Under the pieces are notes generated by a model. It ran no database searches. It was not told the origin of the DNA and was given only the letters and a program-made list of their open reading frames with translations. Shown here one piece after another: positions 16,505-25,717 of a stretch of DNA of 64,000 nucleotides (the first letter of the stretch is position 1; each line of letters begins with the position of its first letter). This DNA comes from Skermanella sp. TT6 (GTDB lineage: Bacteria > Pseudomonadota > Alphaproteobacteria > Azospirillales > Azospirillaceae). The stretch spans positions 1,991,501 through 2,055,500 of the forward strand of contig NZ_CP067420.1 in NCBI RefSeq assembly GCF_016653635.2, in the 5' to 3' direction. The position numbers and the translations under genes were made by a program.

Positions 16505-17047
16505 CTACAGCGGGGAGGGCGCCGCGCCGCGCTGGCCCAGGGTGACGCTCCGCATGGCCGCCTCCGCCCTCGGCAGATGGGGCTCGCAATCCGCCGCCTC
16601 TCCCGTGAAGACCATGAAGTGGGCGTCCCGCGAGTCGCTCGCCATGAACACGGCGACGACGCGCTCGTCCACTCCGGAGTCCACCACGGCCGATGCGTAG
16701 CGGCCGACCGATCCGTCGCCCGTCCGCATCTGCGTGGGCGGCTGCTCGCGCAGAACCCGCAGGGAGCCTTTCACCGAATTCCAGGTCTGCTGGAAGAACG
16801 GGACCGGGCGGTCGCCGCCCATCGCGCGCGGCGCCAGGACGGACAGGCTGCACGTCTCGGTCCGGTAAACGACGTTGGCCCCTTCCTGGGACCGTCTCCA
16901 GCCGCTGGGTGGATCGAGCGTCAGGCCGTTGGCCTTCTCCGAGGCGATGGCCGCCCCGTGGGAAAGACCCGGGACCAGGATCAGCGCCGTCACCATGGCG
17001 GCGGCGACCCGCATCGGGGCGTCCTTCGTGGCAATCCGGGATGTCAT
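16505..17047 (-). CDS. exported hypothetical protein
   Basis: A 180-residue protein with an N-terminal signal peptide (MRVAAAMVTALILVPGLSHG from residue 12, cleavage probably near AIASEK). The mature part begins with LTLDPPSGWRR, a pattern seen in small periplasmic proteins that start with a beta-strand-rich domain. One cysteine (ETCSLSVL) and another near EAADCEPHL could form a disulfide. Its function is not recognised. It is convergent with the 3-hydroxyacyl-CoA dehydrogenase and separated from it by the inverted-repeat element. Confidence 0.7.
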   Translation of the reverse strand: MTSRIATKDAPMRVAAAMVTALILVPGLSHGAAIASEKANGLTLDPPSGWRRSQEGANVVYRTETCSLSVLAPRAMGGDRPVPFFQQTWNSVKGSLRVLREQPPTQMRTGDGSVGRYASAVVDSGVDERVVAVFMASDSRDAHFMVFTGEAADCEPHLPRAEAAMRSVTLGQRGAAPSPL

Positions 17048-17210
17048 CGATCGTCGCTCCGCGTGCCGTGATCACCGCACCTTGATGATACACGTTCCAT
17101 GCCGATCCCGGATAGTCCGCGACAAGCCAGGGTGGAACCGCGCGTTACCGCGCAATGGTATGCCATCCGCGCTGTTGTCCAGGGCATCGCAACAGGCCAG
17201 GGACAAGGCA

Positions 17211-17522
17211 ATGAATGACCGTGAAGCCCGCGAACAGCGTGAAAAGCCGGTGGGCGAGCGTCCGCAGGACATCCGCAGCCGGACCGACGTGATCATGGAG
17301 CGCGATGCCCGCCACCTTGCCGACGAGCAGGGCGAATCGGCTTCGGTCGGAGGGCTCGACCCCGAACCCGACCAAGCCATGCGCACGGGCAAGGAGCGCC
17401 GGATGGAGAAGGGCGCCTCGCCGACCCTGGACGCGGACGGCAAGCCTTACGGCCATGACGAGGATCCGGATTCGACGGGCACCAAGGCAGGCACCCTGGG
17501 CGGCATCGGCGGTCTTCCCTGA
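17211..17522 (+). CDS. small hydrophilic hypothetical protein
   Basis: A 103-residue, strongly charged protein with no hydrophobic core (NDREAREQREKPVGERPQ, then DADGKPYGHDEDPDSTG), probably disordered. Such small acidic/basic proteins are common among general-stress genes of alphaproteobacteria, but nothing in the sequence proves this. The start at ATG 17211 has only a weak AAGG upstream. It lies 44 bases before the SRPBCC-domain gene and may share its transcript. Confidence 0.6.
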   Translation: MNDREAREQREKPVGERPQDIRSRTDVIMERDARHLADEQGESASVGGLDPEPDQAMRTGKERRMEKGASPTLDADGKPYGHDEDPDSTGTKAGTLGGIGGLP

Positions 17523-17566
17523 CACCGGACGCGGTCATCAACGGCAAACCAGAAGGGAAAACAGAC

Positions 17567-18262
17567 ATGGATCGATCTATGACGGCTGCTGCGAACTGGG
17601 GCCGCTACGCCTTGCTGGCCGGCGGAGGACTGCTGGCCGTACAAGGGCTGCGCCGCGGCGGCTGGGCGGGAGCGGCACTGACGGCGGCCGGGGCGGGGCT
17701 GCTCGCCAGCGGCGTCGCCAACGAGGCGGTGAGGGAGCGCCTCCATTTGCCGGACCTGCGCGACATGCCGGCCACCCAGCCGAAACCGGTCACCATCCGC
17801 CATTCGGTCACGATCGCCAAGCCGCGCGAGGAACTGTACCGGTTCTGGCGCGACTTCACGAACCTGTCGCGGATCATGACGGAAATCGACCGGATCGACG
17901 TGCGCGACCCGCGCCACTCACACTGGGTGGTAAACGGGCCGGGCGGAGCCAAGGTCGCCTTCGACGCGGAGGTCGATGACGATCGTGAGAACGAGCGCAT
18001 CGCCTGGCGCAGCGTCGGCGACGCGCAGGTGCATAACTCTGGCTGGGTGGCGTTCGCCGACGCGCCGGCCGGCCGCGGCACCGAGGTGCGCCTCGAACTC
18101 ACCTACGAGCCGCCGATGGGCCGGCTGGGCCGGGGTATCGCCATGCTGTCGGGACAGGAGCCCCAGCTCCATGCGCATCGGGCGCTGCGCCGGCTCAAGC
18201 AACTTATGGAAGCGGGCGAGATCACCACCACCGAAGGGCAGCCGTCCGGCCGAAGCGGTTGA
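17567..18262 (+). CDS. membrane-anchored SRPBCC (START/COQ10-like) protein
   Basis: A 231-residue protein. Two short hydrophobic helices at residues 12-50 (ALLAGGGLLAVQGL and AGAALTAAGAGLLASG) are followed by an SRPBCC/polyketide-cyclase-type lipid-binding fold from about residue 78 (VTIAKPREELYRFWRDFTNL) to 210. This architecture is found in uncharacterised proteobacterial proteins often linked with stress genes. GAAGGGAAAAC lies upstream of the ATG at 17567. The ligand is unknown; a hydrophobic small molecule is likely by fold. Confidence 0.78.
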   Translation: MDRSMTAAANWGRYALLAGGGLLAVQGLRRGGWAGAALTAAGAGLLASGVANEAVRERLHLPDLRDMPATQPKPVTIRHSVTIAKPREELYRFWRDFTNLSRIMTEIDRIDVRDPRHSHWVVNGPGGAKVAFDAEVDDDRENERIAWRSVGDAQVHNSGWVAFADAPAGRGTEVRLELTYEPPMGRLGRGIAMLSGQEPQLHAHRALRRLKQLMEAGEITTTEGQPSGRSG

Positions 18263-18308
18263 TCCCCTTCCGCGGCCGGACCCGTCCGTCAACCGTGTTC
18301 CCTGCGAT

Positions 18309-18332
18309 GCGTCGGGCCTGCGGGCCCGACGC
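18309..18332. terminator. perfect GC-rich stem-loop between convergent genes
   Basis: A 10-bp perfect stem (GCGTCGGGCC / GGCCCGACGC) with a 4-nt loop sits between the SRPBCC gene and a convergent receiver gene. It lacks a T-run on either side. Confidence 0.5.
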
Positions 18333-18356
18333 CCGGAGACGATCCTTCCGGTCGCC

Positions 18357-18770
18357 CTAGATGTCCGGCCCGATGAAACCCGGCGGACGCGGTTCCTGGA
18401 CCACGCCGTCGGCAAGCCATGACAGGCAGGCGTCGATGGTGGCCAGCAGGGTGCGCTCCGTGAAGGGCTTGCGCACCAGCCCGACGACCCCCACCCCCCG
18501 CGCGATCTCCATGGTGACGTGACCGGTGACCAGCAGCGTCGGCACCTGCCACCGGTCCATGATCAGGCGGGCCGCCTCCAGCCCGTCGGTGCCGCCCAGC
18601 TCGACGTCGAGCAGCGCCAGGTCGGGCCTGTGCTCCGCCACCAGGGTCAGCGCCTCGTCGGCATTGGAGGCGATGCCGCAGACTTCATGGCCGGCGCCGG
18701 TCACGATCGTCTCCATGTCGAGCGCGACCAGCAACTGATCCTCGGCTATGATGAGACGAACTCCACCCAA
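18357..18770 (-). CDS. receiver-domain response regulator
   Basis: A stand-alone receiver of about 137 residues: RLIIAEDQ near the N-terminus, the phospho-acceptor Asp in LALLDVELGGTDGLEAARL, a Thr in LLVTGH, and Lys in VRKPF. No DNA-binding domain is present. The TTG at 18770 is chosen because AAGGGGAA lies five bases upstream; longer forms from GTG 18788 or TTG 18806 are possible. The AI-2E transporter gene on the same strand ends upstream, leaving 66 bases. The cognate kinase is not nearby. Confidence 0.78.
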   Translation of the reverse strand: MGGVRLIIAEDQLLVALDMETIVTGAGHEVCGIASNADEALTLVAEHRPDLALLDVELGGTDGLEAARLIMDRWQVPTLLVTGHVTMEIARGVGVVGLVRKPFTERTLLATIDACLSWLADGVVQEPRPPGFIGPDI

Positions 18771-18836
18771 CGTAATTCCCCTTTGCACTTTCGGTTGTTT
18801 GGTCAATTCCTTACCAACAACAAGTAACGAAAGGGA

Positions 18837-20750
18837 TCAGCCCTCTGTACTCCCGAAGATTTGCTGTTTCCTGATGTGGGCGATCGTTCCGGACAGGGTG
18901 GTTTCAAGCCGGTCCGCGGCGATGGTGCTCTCGGCATCGGGCGGAGGGAGCGTGCCCTGTCCGCTCCACAGACCGACCACGATGGGCACCGAAGTGCCCA
19001 ACCTGCCGCGCAGGCGGCGCACCACCCGCCGGGCATGCTGGACCGACTCGGGGTTGAGGTATGACAGGCAGATGAGCCGGACATCCGCGGTGTCGAGCTT
19101 GTTGAGGTTGCGGAGCGACACGGCTTCGCAGGGCAGGGCCTCGGCCTTCAGCCCGTCCCGTTCCAGCAGATGGGCAGCCAGGACCGCCGCCGCCCGGTCC
19201 AGCTCGTTGCGGCCGGCGATGCACAGGACGCGCGAGGGTACCGGCGGAGGCTTGTCTTCGTCGCCATCGGGGGAAGCAGGCTCTTCGTAATCGTCCAGGC
19301 TTTCGACCACGGTGTCGATGCCTTCGGCGATCGCTGCCTGGGTGGCGGTGTCAAAGGCGCCGCGCTGGCGGTCGGCCTCCGCGAGATGAAGCGCGGGCAG
19401 GACCAGCTCATCGTACAGGACCGAGAGCGGGCGTTCCTCGGCAGCCTCCTCCGCCAGCTCCGCCGCTTCCGCCGGGTCCCGGGCGAGCAATCGCTGGTAG
19501 AACCTCGCCTCGACCGGAAGGACGGGATCGTTGCCGAACATCACGTGGAGGAACTGCAGTTGCGGCACGTGGCGGCCGATGACGACGAGGCAGACCGTCA
19601 GCGGCGTCGCGAGCAGAACTCCGACCGGCCCCCACAGGGTGATCCAGACCACGGCCGCCGCGATCACCGCGAGCGGCGACAGGCCGGTGCTGCTGCCGTA
19701 GAGCCAGGGTTCCAGGACGTTGTTGCTGAACAGCTCCAGGCTCAGGAACAGACCGATGGTCAGCAGCGGGTCGGTCCAGCCGGGCGAGACGGCGAACGAC
19801 AGCACGATTGGGAAGAAGGCGGACACGACCGGGCCGACATAGGGGATGAAGCGCAGCACCGTCGCCAGCACGCCCCACAGGATCGGGTTCGGCACTCCGA
19901 TGAAATAGAGGCCGATCGCGACCGGGATGCCGTAGGTGACGTTGATGATCAGCTGCATCAGCAGATAGCGGCTCACCCTGGCCCCGGCCTCGTCCATCGC
20001 CTCCGTCGTCCGGTGCAGGTCGTTCGCCCCGACCAGCCGGATCAGCCGGTCCCTCAGATCCTCCCGTTGAAGCAGCATGAAGATCACGAACACCAGGACG
20101 ATGCCGGCCGTGCCGATCGGGGCCACCAGCGGCCCCAGGAAGGTCTGGATCTCGTTCCAGGGAGACGGGCGCGGTTCGTGGATCTCCACCGGGATCGGGC
20201 GCAGCACGTCGAGCTGTCCGCTCTCCGCGGCCTGGCGGGCGACCGCTTCCGGGCTGGGGGTGGTCGCCTGCTCCAGCTCCCTGCTGAGCTCGCGCAGCAT
20301 TTCCGAGGCTTGGTCGATCACGCCGCCTCCGCCTCCCTCGGTGGCGCCGCGCACGCTCTGGATCTTGGCCCGGATGTTCTGCTCGTAGTTCGGCAGGTTT
20401 CGCGCCAGATCGACCAGCTGGCTCGCGACCAATGTGCCGAATCCCACTATGGCCATGAACATCAGCACGACCACCAGGATCACCGAGGGAACCCGGCCCA
20501 ATCCCCACCGGCGCAGCCGGATCACGATCGGCGCCAGCGCGAAGCTGAGCAGGACCGCCAGTGCCACCGGCATCAGGATGTCCCTGCCGAAATAGAGCGC
20601 CGCGACGACGGTCACGATGATGCCGAGCGTCGTGCCGGGCGAAAACGCCGGGGCCGCCGGCTGGACGCGGACCGGCCGGGCGGCGCCATGGCCGTGGGAG
20701 GCGGGGGATTGCGGGGAAAGGGCCCGGGAACTCGACGTCGTGAGTGACAT
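18837..20750 (-). CDS. AI-2E family transporter with extra C-terminal soluble domain
   Basis: A roughly 637-residue membrane protein. The N-terminal two-thirds form the AI-2E (PerM/TqsA) fold with about eight helices, including GTTLGIIVTVVAALYFGRDI at the start and the IPYVGP motif in the second half. From about residue 400 it continues into a soluble region. The last 120 residues (from RVLCIAGRNE) alternate strands and helices like a Rossmann or cobalamin-binding domain (VRLICLSYLNPESV, VPIVVGLWSG). The usual family length is about 350-380. The substrate is unknown; the AI-2 link is historical. The start is uncertain: ATG 20750 was used, and ATG 20795 and TTG 20768 (after AGGAGG) are alternatives. 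Confidence 0.82.
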   Translation of the reverse strand: MSLTTSSSRALSPQSPASHGHGAARPVRVQPAAPAFSPGTTLGIIVTVVAALYFGRDILMPVALAVLLSFALAPIVIRLRRWGLGRVPSVILVVVLMFMAIVGFGTLVASQLVDLARNLPNYEQNIRAKIQSVRGATEGGGGGVIDQASEMLRELSRELEQATTPSPEAVARQAAESGQLDVLRPIPVEIHEPRPSPWNEIQTFLGPLVAPIGTAGIVLVFVIFMLLQREDLRDRLIRLVGANDLHRTTEAMDEAGARVSRYLLMQLIINVTYGIPVAIGLYFIGVPNPILWGVLATVLRFIPYVGPVVSAFFPIVLSFAVSPGWTDPLLTIGLFLSLELFSNNVLEPWLYGSSTGLSPLAVIAAAVVWITLWGPVGVLLATPLTVCLVVIGRHVPQLQFLHVMFGNDPVLPVEARFYQRLLARDPAEAAELAEEAAEERPLSVLYDELVLPALHLAEADRQRGAFDTATQAAIAEGIDTVVESLDDYEEPASPDGDEDKPPPVPSRVLCIAGRNELDRAAAVLAAHLLERDGLKAEALPCEAVSLRNLNKLDTADVRLICLSYLNPESVQHARRVVRRLRGRLGTSVPIVVGLWSGQGTLPPPDAESTIAADRLETTLSGTIAHIRKQQIFGSTEG

Positions 20751-20889
20751 TTTGATGGGCGGCCGCAAGTTGGGAATAGAACCTCCTGTGAACATTCACC
20801 CCGATCACTTGTTGCGCCCCTCCTCGCGAAGGGGGACGAAACCGCCCCTCCGGGTGTTGACAGGAGATCAAAGGTCGAAGGAGGTTCGA

Positions 20890-21384
20890 ATGCGTGGACT
20901 GGGTATGCTCTTGACGGCGTCGGTCATCCTGACCGGCGCGACTTCGGCCGCTTTTGCCCAGCAGGGCCAAGCACGGGATTGCCTTGCCGAGGTCGACAGG
21001 CTGGCCGATTCGCTGGGGTTGAGCGGAAATGCTCCCCAGGCCGGAAGCGGGGGGAGTGCTGCCAGCGAGAACCTCGCCCAGTCCGGCGGCGTCATCCAGC
21101 CGCCCGATGTCGGCACCGGCCGCGTGGTCGAGCCGCCGAACCCGAGCGCCGACGGGATGAACACGGCTCCCGCGATCCCGCAGCAGGACGGCGCTCCCGA
21201 TGGGGCGGTCCCGGATGCGCCCTCGGCCCAGCCGGGGATCGGTGCGGCTGAGCGGGCGCAGCTGGAAACCCTGCTGCTCGGCGCGCGCAATGCCGGACGC
21301 CAGGGCGACATGGCCCAATGCACCGAACGCCTCGAAGAAGCGCAGGAACTGGCCCGGGAAAGTGGTGTAGGCTCGCCCATGTAG
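20890..21384 (+). CDS. exported two-cysteine hypothetical protein
   Basis: A 164-residue secreted protein with a clear signal peptide (MRGLGMLLTASVILTGATSA, cleavage near AFAQQ). The mature N-terminus has Cys in RDCLAEVDRLADSL. A Pro/Gly-rich linker follows, then a helical segment with the second Cys (ARNAGRQGDMAQCTERLEEA). The helix around the second Cys resembles one in the N-terminal part of the fasciclin protein at 40859-42127. AAGGAGG lies upstream. Its function is unknown. Confidence 0.75.
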   Translation: MRGLGMLLTASVILTGATSAAFAQQGQARDCLAEVDRLADSLGLSGNAPQAGSGGSAASENLAQSGGVIQPPDVGTGRVVEPPNPSADGMNTAPAIPQQDGAPDGAVPDAPSAQPGIGAAERAQLETLLLGARNAGRQGDMAQCTERLEEAQELARESGVGSPM

Positions 21385-21430
21385 CCTCTCCACGTCGAAC
21401 CATGACCCGCAAATCCCGAGGAGCCGAAGG

Positions 21431-23191
21431 ATGGGCTTGATGCGCAGGCGAGTCGCTCTATCCATCGTCGCCGGCGCGGTCGGCACCATCGTCGCGGCAT
21501 TGCCGGCGTCGGCCTTGCAGTTGAACGACCGCATGCCGCCGGAGATCGCCACCGGCTTCCGGCAGAAACCCCTGGTCGCCGCCGGGACCGAGATGGTCGT
21601 GACGGCCAATCCGGAGGCGTCGCGCGCCGGCCTCGCGGTACTTGAGCGGGGCGGCAACGCGATCGACGCCGCGGTCGCGGCCCAACTCGTCCTCGGGCTC
21701 ACGGAGCCGCAATCCTCCGGGCTCGGCGGAGGCGCCTTCCTGGTCTACCAGGACGCGGCGACCGGCCGGCTGATCACGCTGGACGCGCGGGAAACCGCGC
21801 CGGGTGCCGCGACGCCGGCCCGGTTCGAGGGGCTGTCCCTGGCCGATGCGATCGAGAGCGGCCTTTCGACGGGCGTCCCGGGAACGCCGAAGCTGATCGA
21901 GGAGATGCACCGCCGGTTCGGCACGCTGCCGATGGCCGACTTGGCGGAGCGCGCGATCGAGCTTGCGCGCGGCGGATTCGAAATATCGCCGCGACTGGCC
22001 GACTCGATCAAGGCCTCGGCCCGCATTCCCAACGATCCCGCCGCCAAGGCTTACTTCTTCAATCCGGACGGCACGCCGAAGCAGGCCGGAACCTTGCTGC
22101 TCAACGAGGAATATGCCCGGTCGGTCGAGGCCCTGGTGCGGCATGGCAATGCCGATGCCTTCTATGCCGGCCAGATCCGGGACGACATCATCTCGGCGGT
22201 CCGTCGTGAGCCCCGCGCCGGGGATTTGGCACCCAGCGATTTCACCTCCTATCGGGTCAAGGAGCGTGCTCCCGTCTGTGGCGCATACCGTGCGTACAAG
22301 GTCTGCGGCATGGGGCCACCCTCGTCGGGCGGGATCGCGGTGGCCCAGATCCTGGCGATGCTGGAGCCTTTCGACATGGCGGCCGCCGGGACCAACAGCG
22401 TGCGGTCGGTGCATCTCTATACCCAGGCGAACCGGCTGGCCTTCGCCGACCGCAACAGGTACGTGGCCGACGCCGATTTCGTGGATGTGCCGGTGCGCGG
22501 GCTGCTGGACCGGCAGTATCTCCGGACGCGGGCCGGGCTGATCGGCACGGAACGCGACATGGGACCGGCGGAACCCGGCGATCCGCCGTTCAAAACGGGC
22601 CGGTTCCTCGACGGCGTCCACCGCGACGTCCCGGCGACAAGCCATATCTCGATCGTCGACCGGTTCGGCAACGCCGTGTCGATGACGACCACCATCGAGA
22701 GCGCCTTCGGCTCCGGCCGCATGGTGCGCGGCTTCATGCTCAACAACGAGCTGACGGATTTTTCCTTCGCCGCCGGCCCGCCCGAGCAGCCCGTCGCCAA
22801 CCGGGTGGAGCCGGGCAAGCGCCCGCGCAGTTCCATGGCGCCGACGATCGTGTTCGACGAGGACGGCAAGGTGAGATACGTGCTCGGCTCGCCGGGAGGA
22901 TCCTCGATCATCTCCTACGTCGCGCAGAGCGTCGTGGCGCTGATCGACTGGGGACTGGACCCGCAGCAGGTGGCGGCGCTGCCGCATTTCCAGAACAACA
23001 ACGGGAAGGCGCCCGCGACCCTGCTGGAAGCCGGCACCTCGGTGACCGACCTCGCCGCGGAGTTGGAGCGGATGGGGCACGGCGTCACGGTCACCGACCT
23101 GACCAGCGGGCTCAGCATCATCGCGGTGGAAGAGGGCAGGCTGCTGGGAGGCGCCGACATCCGGCGGGAGAACCTGGCGGTCGGCCGATGA
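21431..23191 (+). CDS. ggt: gamma-glutamyltransferase
   Basis: A 586-residue periplasmic or secreted N-terminal nucleophile hydrolase that removes or transfers the gamma-glutamyl group of glutathione and related peptides. The signal peptide covers about residues 1-28. The large-subunit motif GGNAIDAAVAAQL is present. The autoprocessing site and nucleophile Thr is at about residue 403 (PATSHISIVD), and the small-subunit PGGSSIISYV oxyanion motif near residue 490 is intact. Ribosome site GAGGAG. The length is normal. It follows an unrelated secreted protein by 46 bases and may be co-transcribed. Confidence 0.93.
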   Translation: MGLMRRRVALSIVAGAVGTIVAALPASALQLNDRMPPEIATGFRQKPLVAAGTEMVVTANPEASRAGLAVLERGGNAIDAAVAAQLVLGLTEPQSSGLGGGAFLVYQDAATGRLITLDARETAPGAATPARFEGLSLADAIESGLSTGVPGTPKLIEEMHRRFGTLPMADLAERAIELARGGFEISPRLADSIKASARIPNDPAAKAYFFNPDGTPKQAGTLLLNEEYARSVEALVRHGNADAFYAGQIRDDIISAVRREPRAGDLAPSDFTSYRVKERAPVCGAYRAYKVCGMGPPSSGGIAVAQILAMLEPFDMAAAGTNSVRSVHLYTQANRLAFADRNRYVADADFVDVPVRGLLDRQYLRTRAGLIGTERDMGPAEPGDPPFKTGRFLDGVHRDVPATSHISIVDRFGNAVSMTTTIESAFGSGRMVRGFMLNNELTDFSFAAGPPEQPVANRVEPGKRPRSSMAPTIVFDEDGKVRYVLGSPGGSSIISYVAQSVVALIDWGLDPQQVAALPHFQNNNGKAPATLLEAGTSVTDLAAELERMGHGVTVTDLTSGLSIIAVEEGRLLGGADIRRENLAVGR

Positions 23192-23242
23192 TCCGGCGCG
23201 GCCTTCGGGCGCCGGCCACTTGGACCGTCAACGAGCGGATCG

Positions 23243-23485
23243 TCAGGAAAAAGCCTTGAAGGTGATCAAGGTGAAGGTGTCCTTCACACCCGGCAGGGTC
23301 TGCACCTGCTCGGTGACGAAGCGGCCGATGTCGGTTTCGTCGTCCAGGTAGCACTTCATCAGCAGGTCGTACTGGCCGGAGGTCGAGTGGACCTCCGACA
23401 CCTGCTCCACGTCCTGCACCGCGCGGTCCGCGACCTCGTAGGCCTGCCCGAGGTCGCATTTGACCATGATGAAGATGGTCTGCAT
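23243..23485 (-). CDS. stand-alone Lrp/AsnC ligand-binding (RAM) domain protein
   Basis: An 80-residue protein equal to the C-terminal effector domain of Lrp/AsnC regulators, without the helix-turn-helix: IFIMVKCDLGQAYEVAD, then VSEVHSTSGQYDLLMKCYL and TFTLITFKAF. Such truncated members form oligomers and bind amino acids but do not bind DNA by themselves. It lies 14 bases downstream of the DEAD-box helicase gene on the same strand, so it is probably co-transcribed; a functional link is not evident. Confidence 0.88.
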   Translation of the reverse strand: MQTIFIMVKCDLGQAYEVADRAVQDVEQVSEVHSTSGQYDLLMKCYLDDETDIGRFVTEQVQTLPGVKDTFTLITFKAFS

Positions 23486-23499
23486 GGCCGGGACCGTCC

Positions 23500-24963
23500 T
23501 TACGCTTCCGGAGTGGCGACCGGCCGGGCGCGGCGCAGCAGGAAGGCCGGAATGTGGTCGCCGAAACCGATCACGACCTCGTCGTCATCGTCCTCCTCGC
23601 GGCGGCGGCGGCGGTCGTCGCGGTCGCGGCGAGGCGCGTCGGAGCGCATCGACTCGGCCCGCTGCTCGCGGTCGGGACGGGCTTCGCGTTCGGGCCGGGG
23701 CTCAGGCCGCGGGCGGGAATCCGACTTCGGCGGACGCGCTGCCTTGGTCTCCTCTTCTTTCCGAGCCTCTTCCTTCCGGGCTTCGTCCTTGCGCGCGGGA
23801 CGCCGACGGCGTCGGTCGGAGATCTCCTCGAACTCGGCCAGATCGACGCCATCGATCGAGATCAGCGGGATCTCCCGCTTGATCAGCTTGGAAATCGCGG
23901 CGACCTGCTTGCCTTCTTCCGGATTGGCGATCGTGAAGGCGCGGCCCTGGCGGCCCGCCCGGCCGGTGCGGCCGATCCGGTGGACATAGTCCTCCGCGTG
24001 GAGCGGAGTGTCGAAGTTGAAGACGTGGCTGAGGCCGGCGATGTCGATGCCGCGCGCCGCCACGTCGCTGCACACCAGCAGCGTGATCTCGCCCTTCTTG
24101 AAAGCTTCCAGCGTCTCGGTCCGCTTGCTCTGCGGCATGTCGCCGTGGAGCGCCCCGGCGTTGAATCCGTGCTTTTCCAGGCTCTTGTGCAGGATGGCCA
24201 CGTCGCGCTTGCGATTGCAGAAGATCAGCGCGTTCTTGACGTCCTCGGTGCTGAGCAGATGGCGCAACGCCCGGCGCTTGTCCTCGGGCTGGACGACGGT
24301 CAATGCGTGGGTGACGGTCTCCGCCATGGAGGCGGGCGGAGAGACCGACACTTCGCGCGGGTTCATCAGGAAGTTGTCGGCCAACCGCTTGATCTCCGGC
24401 GGCATGGTCGCCGAGAAGAACAGGGTCTGGCGCATCTTCGGGAGCAGCGCCACAATCCGCTCGATGTCGGGGATGAACCCCATGTCGAGCATCCGGTCGG
24501 CCTCGTCGATCACGAAGATCTTGATGTCGCTGAGCAGGATGTTGCCGCGCTCGAACAGGTCGATCATGCGGCCCGGCGTCGCGATCAGGACGTCGACGCC
24601 ACGGTCCAGCTTCTTGATCTGGTCGCCGAACGACTCGCCGCCGATCAGCAGCGCCATGTTAAGCTTGTGGTGCTTGCCGTACGTCTCGAAATTCTCGGCG
24701 ACCTGGGCCGCGAGCTCGCGGGTCGGCTCCAGGATCAGCGAGCGCGGCATGCGCGCTTTGGCCCGGCCGTTTGCCAGGATCTCGATCATGGGCAGGGTGA
24801 AACTTGCCGTCTTGCCGGTACCCGTCTGGGCACACCCCAGCACGTCCCGTCCCTGAAGGACCCAGGGAATCGCCTGTTCCTGGATCGGAGTCGGTTGGGT
24901 ATAGCCCGCATCCTCGACGGCGCGCAGGACTTCGGGCCCGAGCCCAATTTCCGAAAAATTCAT
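23500..24963 (-). CDS. DEAD-box ATP-dependent RNA helicase, RhlE-like
   Basis: A 487-residue helicase for RNA remodelling in ribosome assembly or mRNA decay. All motifs are intact: Q motif (GYTQPTPIQEQAIP), I (AQTGTGKT), Ia (PTRELA), II (VIDEADRM, the DEAD box), III (SAT), and V-VI (ARGIDIAGLSH, HRIGRTGRAG). The C-terminal 110 residues are a highly charged Arg/Glu/Pro tail (KDEARKEEARKEEETKA), an expected RNA-binding extension. The ATG at 24963 gives the usual MNFSEIGL start; a GTG 51 bases upstream is less family-like. Confidence 0.93.
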   Translation of the reverse strand: MNFSEIGLGPEVLRAVEDAGYTQPTPIQEQAIPWVLQGRDVLGCAQTGTGKTASFTLPMIEILANGRAKARMPRSLILEPTRELAAQVAENFETYGKHHKLNMALLIGGESFGDQIKKLDRGVDVLIATPGRMIDLFERGNILLSDIKIFVIDEADRMLDMGFIPDIERIVALLPKMRQTLFFSATMPPEIKRLADNFLMNPREVSVSPPASMAETVTHALTVVQPEDKRRALRHLLSTEDVKNALIFCNRKRDVAILHKSLEKHGFNAGALHGDMPQSKRTETLEAFKKGEITLLVCSDVAARGIDIAGLSHVFNFDTPLHAEDYVHRIGRTGRAGRQGRAFTIANPEEGKQVAAISKLIKREIPLISIDGVDLAEFEEISDRRRRRPARKDEARKEEARKEEETKAARPPKSDSRPRPEPRPEREARPDREQRAESMRSDAPRRDRDDRRRRREEDDDDEVVIGFGDHIPAFLLRRARPVATPEA

Positions 24964-25174
24964 TAAGCCAGTGTCGGTTGGAGAAAGCAGCGTAAGCCTA
25001 TCGGCTTGCAGCACAGATTGGAGCGGCAGTATGGAAAGTCAAACCATCATGTCAACATTCCGTATTGTCGCACCGATTTTTCTCAGCGGTGCGCGGCACG
25101 GTGCGATAGGCTTGGCTTCGCAATGCCGCGGACGATAGTGTCACCCGAGGAATTCCGCAAGAAGGATCTGCGCC

Positions 25175-25717
25175 ATGCTGCTCGACTCCGATCGGTCGAT
25201 CCTGCTCGTGGTCGATGTCCAGGAGCGCCTCGCGACGGCGATCCACGACGTCGAGGCGGTCGTCGGCTGCATCCGGAAGCTGCTTCTCGCCGCGGCCGAA
25301 CTGGGCGTCCCTGTGCTGGCGACGGAGCAGTATTCCAAGGGCCTGGGCCACACCATAGCGCCGGTCGCGGACCTGATGCCGGCGGGGGCCGTGATCGAGA
25401 AGATCAATTTCGGCGCGGCGCGGGAGGCCGGATTCATGGACCGCGTCCGCAAGCTCGACCGAAGCCAGATCGTCGTCGCGGGAACCGAGACCCATGTCTG
25501 CGTGCTCCAAACCACGTTGGGACTGGCCGAAGCCGGTTTCGACTGCTTCCTGGTGGCCGACGCCGTCGGCTCCAGGGTACCGCTCAACCGCGACCTCGCC
25601 CTGGAACGGATGCGCGGGCGGGGCGTCCAGATCGTGACGTCCGAGATGGTCATGTTCGAATGGCTGGGGCGTGCCGACACGCCCGCTTTCAAGAAGGTTC
25701 TTCCGCTGATCCGATGA
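25175..25717 (+). CDS. isochorismatase-family cysteine hydrolase
   Basis: A 180-residue cytosolic hydrolase of the isochorismatase/nicotinamidase superfamily. The catalytic Asp lies in LLVVDVQER, the Lys in VIEKINF, and the nucleophilic Cys in GTETHVCVLQT. It resembles the YcaC and ribonuclease-inhibitor-adjacent subgroup of unknown substrate rather than true nicotinamidase. GAAGGAT lies upstream of the ATG at 25175. Its stop overlaps the start of the next gene by four bases (ATGA), so the two are translationally coupled. Confidence 0.88.
   Translation: MLLDSDRSILLVVDVQERLATAIHDVEAVVGCIRKLLLAAAELGVPVLATEQYSKGLGHTIAPVADLMPAGAVIEKINFGAAREAGFMDRVRKLDRSQIVVAGTETHVCVLQTTLGLAEAGFDCFLVADAVGSRVPLNRDLALERMRGRGVQIVTSEMVMFEWLGRADTPAFKKVLPLIR

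Noticed and set aside
17090-17210. EcfG-type general-stress promoter (GGAAC-N16-CGTT) ahead of the small hydrophilic gene
   Set aside because: GGAAC occurs near 17132 and in reverse near 17094, but no CGTT lies at the right spacing.
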